From NCBI GenBank assembly GCA_001822655.1, contig MHRX01000044.1:1-6225 (forward strand): a DNA stretch of 6,225 nucleotides, read 5' to 3'. Shown in pieces: positions 4,591 through 6,225 of the stretch; within the stretch, counting starts at the first letter, position 1; each line of letters begins with the position of its first letter. The DNA comes from Candidatus Taylorbacteria bacterium RIFCSPLOWO2_01_FULL_45_15b. Lineage in GTDB: Bacteria > Patescibacteriota > Minisyncoccia > Phycocordibacterales > 01-FULL-45-15b. The position numbers were made by a program, and so were the translations under genes. Under the pieces are notes generated by a model. That model had not been told where the DNA came from. It made no database searches and worked only from the letters and a program-made list of their open reading frames with translations.

Positions 4591-5460
4591 CTAGCGGGTT
4601 CGCGTAATGTTTCGGTTGATAACGTTAATTACGGTTGAAGAACTATCTGCCATTCCTGTCGTAATTCTTCCACCAGTTCCTCCGTTTCCTCCGTCACCTG
4701 CGTCGCCAGCATCGCCCGTCTCTCCTCCATCTCCACCATTACCTGCATTTTGAGTTGAAGTTGAAGATGATCCTCCCCACCAATGACCGCCTGATGAGCT
4801 CGTGCTCCCTCCTGAACCGCCGTTTCCAGCGCTTGAAGAGTTGTCGCCGCCGTTTCCAGCGTCATCGCCATCGCCTCCATCAGAGTCATTGTCTCCGCTA
4901 TCTGCCTTGACTGTAACGTCGTTTGTGATAGTTGCTCGGTTGCGATTTGTTACTGTTATTGTTACTTTGCCATCCTCATCAGCTAGACATCCACAAAGGT
5001 CAATTTCAGTATCATTGTCGTTTACCGTATTTGAAACATCAGCCCAAGCGATCGCGTCGCCAGTATCAATAGTTCCGCCGTTTCCGCCATCACCGCCGTT
5101 TCCGCCATCACCAGCATCTCCTGTATCTCCCCCCATTCCTCCGTCACCGGCATTCTGGTCGCCCTTACCGCTCGTGTCTCCTCCTGAACCGCCGTCTCCA
5201 GCGCTTGAAGAGTTGCTACCCGCATCTCCTCCATCGTCTCCCTCTCCTCCGTCAGCATCGTTGTCGCCTGAATCTGCCTTAACGTAAACGTTATTCGTTA
5301 CCGTCGCATCGTTGTCGTTGTCGACTGTAACAGTCAACATAGGCTGTGGAGCAGGTCTCCAGTGTCTGTACCAGCGTCCCGAAGCATCGGCTGAAGCCGG
5401 CGCAAGAAGGACTGCAAGCATCGGAACAATAGTGAGAAAAGCTGCAATTTTCTTTATCAT
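4591..5460 (-). CDS. Exported Gly/Asp/Asn-rich two-module repeat protein (289 aa)
   Basis: A signal peptide (MIKKIAAF, hydrophobic core to LLAP) ends near ASA/D or ADA/S at residues 24-26. After a short Trp/Arg/Pro segment there are two tandem modules, about 42-151 and 165-285. Each reads: beta-like TVTVxNxNxATxTNxVxVKADSGDND, then a G/D/N/S-rich stretch with NSSSAG-x-GGSGG and QNAG-x-GG-x-GG, then a GDGGNGG tract. A TGDAIAWADVSN motif in module 1 (133-144) becomes ITTGMADSSSTVINVIN in module 2. The only Cys (156, 158) lie between modules. Module 2 carries an insertion with HWWGG. The GGxG tracts recall calcium-binding RTX repeats but lack the nonapeptide GGxGxDxUx spacing. There is no membrane anchor, so the protein may be secreted or held by the anchored 954-aa protein. 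A-rich leader, no Shine-Dalgarno. Confidence 0.82.
   Translation of the reverse strand: MIKKIAAFLTIVPMLAVLLAPASADASGRWYRHWRPAPQPMLTVTVDNDNDATVTNNVYVKADSGDNDADGGEGDDGGDAGSNSSSAGDGGSGGDTSGKGDQNAGDGGMGGDTGDAGDGGNGGDGGNGGTIDTGDAIAWADVSNTVNDNDTEIDLCGCLADEDGKVTITVTNRNRATITNDVTVKADSGDNDSDGGDGDDAGNGGDNSSSAGNGGSGGSTSSSGGHWWGGSSSTSTQNAGNGGDGGETGDAGDAGDGGNGGTGGRITTGMADSSSTVINVINRNITRTR
4809..5215. repeat. Near-identical 35-bp copies inside the 289-aa gene
   Basis: Positions 4809-4843 and 5181-5215 match at 34 of 35 bases, 372 bp (124 codons) apart. They encode the NSSSAG-x-GGSGG segment of each module. Nucleotide identity this high, including third codon positions, points to a recent duplication or ongoing gene conversion between the modules. 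Confidence 0.75.
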
Positions 5461-5490
5461 GTATTTTTTTGAAAATTATTTTTAATAAAT

Positions 5491-5530
5491 TTTATATCTC
5501 TCGGTTTTCTCGGTCCCTTAAGGGAATACC
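5491..5530 (-). promoter_or_regulatory. Possible promoter and operator of the 289-aa gene
   Basis: On the minus strand TATAAA (5496-5491) sits about 30 bp before the ATG. Where a -35 would be there is no good hexamer but a perfect 12-bp palindrome TCCCTTAAGGGA (5514-5525), flanked by CGGT/ACCG. Between the two is a direct repeat ACCGAGAAAACCGAGAG. This could be a regulated promoter with an operator over the -35. The assignment is tentative. Confidence 0.3.
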
Positions 5531-5555
5531 GAACAAACCTGCATCGACCTGTAAC

Positions 5556-5575
5556 CCTGAATGCAAAAATTCAGG
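5556..5575. repeat. Small 7-bp hairpin CCTGAAT/ATTCAGG
   Basis: CCTGAAT (5556-5562) and ATTCAGG (5569-5575) pair perfectly around GCAAAA. CAAAAATTT follows on the plus strand. It is too short and its tail too mixed to call a terminator with confidence. Confidence 0.4.
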
Positions 5576-5630
5576 CAAAAATTTATTTCTCTTGCAGATC
5601 CCGATGAAACGAACTTGAGAAACACAACTT

Positions 5631-5726
5631 ATGCCTGAACCCGAAAAGCTAAACAGCAAAAAATACCGCGTGAGCGGTTTTATGCTTTATCGCAGAGAAT
5701 TATTTCGGAGAAACCATGCATCATAA
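5631..5726 (+). CDS. Possible micro-protein of 31 aa
   Basis: The frame begins MPEPEKLNSKKYRVSG and ends RRNHAS. It is basic with no signal peptide, membrane segment or recognised motif. No proper Shine-Dalgarno precedes the ATG (only GAGA 12 bp upstream), and the inner part contains a small ACCGC/GCGGT hairpin (5665-5678). It is the first of three consecutive short frames, overlapping the second by 11 nt. Chance occurrence is quite possible at this length. Confidence 0.25.
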   Translation: MPEPEKLNSKKYRVSGFMLYRRELFRRNHAS

Positions 5727-5808
5727 CAACCGTAACTGTCTTGGTTTCCCCTCAAGACCGTCCGTATGTTTATTATACGGACGTTATTGCAAGTGGCACT
5801 GTGGATAA
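5716..5808 (+). CDS. Possible Cys-containing micro-protein of 30 aa
   Basis: This frame has the best ribosome site in the region: GGAG at 5707-5710, five bases before the ATG. The peptide begins MHHNNRNCLG and ends YCKWHCG, with Cys at 8, 18, 25 and 29 and His at 2, 3 and 28, a composition that could bind metal. Against it, a perfect 9-bp hairpin CGTCCGTAT/ATACGGACG (5759-5783) lies inside, which may be the true constrained element, and the length permits chance. Confidence 0.28.
   Translation: MHHNNRNCLGFPSRPSVCLLYGRYCKWHCG
5759..5783. repeat. 9-bp perfect hairpin
   Basis: CGTCCGTAT (5759-5767) pairs with ATACGGACG (5775-5783) around GTTTATT. No T-run follows on the plus strand; it may be a protein-binding dyad or RNA structure. 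Confidence 0.5.
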
Positions 5809-5811
5809 CCA

Positions 5812-5922
5812 ATGAAGAACGCTTCGTGCTACAATATTTTTGAAAGTCAATCACCCAAAACTAAAATAAAATTGAGTATGGCATCGCTCGTAATAATGCA
5901 AAAAAACTCTGTAGGACGCTAA
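5812..5922 (+). CDS. Possible micro-ORF of 36 aa
   Basis: The frame starts three bases after the stop of the previous micro-ORF (ATG at 5812) and ends with a stop inside the 5907-5921 stem arm. The peptide begins MKNASCYNIF. There is no Shine-Dalgarno and no recognisable domain. An extended -10-like TGCTACAAT (5827-5835) lies inside it, which argues that this stretch may be regulatory and not coding. Confidence 0.15.
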   Translation: MKNASCYNIFESQSPKTKIKLSMASLVIMQKNSVGR

Positions 5923-5978
5923 ATCGGGAAACTGGCCCATAAAAGGGCAAGGATCTAGCGTCCTACAGAGCTTTTTTT
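5900..5978. terminator. 15-bp stem-loop flanked by A7 and T7
   Basis: CTCTGTAGGACGCTA (5907-5921) pairs perfectly with its complement at 5956-5970, enclosing a 34-nt loop that contains a smaller GCCC/GGGC hairpin (5935-5948). A7 (5900-5906) precedes and T7 (5972-5978) follows. On the minus strand seven T follow the stem immediately; on the plus strand one C intervenes. It can terminate in both directions. The stem and loop are long for a plain terminator. Confidence 0.8.
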
Positions 5979-6011
5979 GTGATTCCGTCTGCGAAAAGAC
6001 ATTGAATTCAA
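5900..6011 (-). ncRNA. Candidate small structured RNA (about 110 nt)
   Basis: A minus-strand promoter (6045-6018) predicts a start near 6011, and the only structure downstream is the 15-bp stem-loop ending in T7 at 5906-5900. The transcript would be about 110 nt and consist mostly of that stem-loop. It includes a possible 15-codon peptide, ATG at 6002-6000, MSFRRRNHKKSSVGR, whose stop lies at the stem boundary, so a leader peptide with attenuator is an alternative. I recognise no known RNA family. Confidence 0.4.
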
Positions 6012-6013
6012 TG
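6000..6013. repeat. 14-bp perfect palindrome at a predicted start site
   Basis: CATTGAATTCAATG is a perfect 14-bp palindrome lying over the predicted minus-strand transcription start near 6011. That position suits an operator for a dimeric repressor, although no regulator is visible in the window. Confidence 0.5.
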
Positions 6014-6017
6014 AACG

Positions 6018-6045
6018 ATACTACTCACAGACGAGTAATTGTCAA
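6018..6045 (-). promoter_or_regulatory. Minus-strand sigma-70-type promoter
   Basis: The minus strand reads TTGACA (6045-6040, perfect consensus), 16 bp, then TAGTAT (6023-6018, 4 of 6). It points at the stem-loop at 5900-5978, with no protein gene of normal size before the 289-aa gene 550 bp away. Confidence 0.5.
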
Positions 6046-6225
6046 ATTTCCACACTCTAATTTCGTTATGCCATATACAAAATGCACTCGTCGACCTCTT
6101 CAAAGCGGGCGGTTTTTGCGCTAGGGATATCGATGAGGGTCAATAAGTTGGGAGTAAAGGAAGTATTTAGGTGCTAAATTAACTCTTTCTTAATAATTCT
6201 GAAATGACTTTAAATCTTCGGTCTT
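6046..6225. other. Window end without recognisable gene
   Basis: I see no convincing frame, RNA gene or terminator here. The stretch becomes AT-rich after 6160. A 37-codon plus-strand frame (6011-6124) has no ribosome site and was not accepted. Confidence 0.4.

Noticed and set aside
4802..5287. 161-aa Pro/Ser-rich plus-strand frame
   Set aside because: It is the antisense reading of GGxGG codons (Gly GGN gives Pro/Ser), opposite the 289-aa gene with a clear signal peptide.
4591..5460. RTX calcium-binding toxin or adhesin
   Set aside because: The GGxGG tracts lack the nonapeptide GGxGxDxUx register and there is no C-terminal type I secretion signal; an N-terminal signal peptide is present instead.
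5900..5978. Integron attC site or transposon end
   Set aside because: The ends lack the attC core motifs, and no flanking target duplication or transposase was seen; the A7/T7 flanks fit a terminator or small RNA better.
6011..6124. 37-aa plus-strand frame
   Set aside because: No ribosome site, starts inside a palindrome, and lies antisense over a better minus-strand promoter; chance frame at this length.

Overview
The window reads like a piece of a small, streamlined bacterial genome, most probably a Patescibacteria (CPR) member of the Parcubacteria type. This rests on style only: short intergenic gaps, A-rich gene leaders with little Shine-Dalgarno signal, and large secreted proteins built from repeats of the type TGDA-x-A-x-A-N-hydrophobic-x-N next to DUF11-like domains and a C-terminal membrane anchor. 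No phylogenetic marker protein is present. One likely gene ends in TGA and all Trp codons seen are TGG, so the standard bacterial code fits.

Layout. Positions 1-330 hold no gene but many short dyads: a 33-bp-period tandem repeat (1-57), a perfect hairpin (68-88) and three copies of a GGAAGTC-N-GACTTC(C/T) dyad, of which the last two look like terminators. Next, on the plus strand, comes a small Cys-rich protein gene (443-610) with a good promoter and a strong terminator (622-650). Convergent to it on the minus strand is a tRNA gene with anticodon UAU (837-909). Its 3' end is duplicated 178 bp downstream, and only the distal copy carries CCA and abuts the terminator, so a short segment seems to have been inserted into, or grown out of, the 3' end of the tRNA gene. 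A second strong terminator (944-971) separates the tRNA from the main gene block.

Main block, all minus strand, in order of transcription: a 289-aa Gly/Asp/Asn-rich exported protein with two tandem modules (5460-4591); a 175-aa exported protein (4436-3909) whose start codon lies inside a 15-bp stem next to a second 13-bp stem; and a 954-aa repeat-rich, membrane-anchored surface protein (3937-1073), which overlaps the 175-aa gene by 29 nt. I infer that the three proteins act together at the cell surface because they share the secretion route and, to differing degrees, TGD/TGDA-type motifs. The 954-aa frame stops inside a run of eight T (coding strand). Shifting by one base gives 35 more plausible residues that end exactly at the terminator, so the gene is either frameshifted in this copy or assembly, or is expressed by slippage.

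Positions 5461-6225 hold no gene of normal size. They contain palindromes, three chained micro-ORFs of 30-36 codons (weak), and a 15-bp stem-loop flanked by A7 and T7. A minus-strand promoter aimed at this hairpin (TTGACA-16-TAGTAT) suggests a transcript of about 110 nt.
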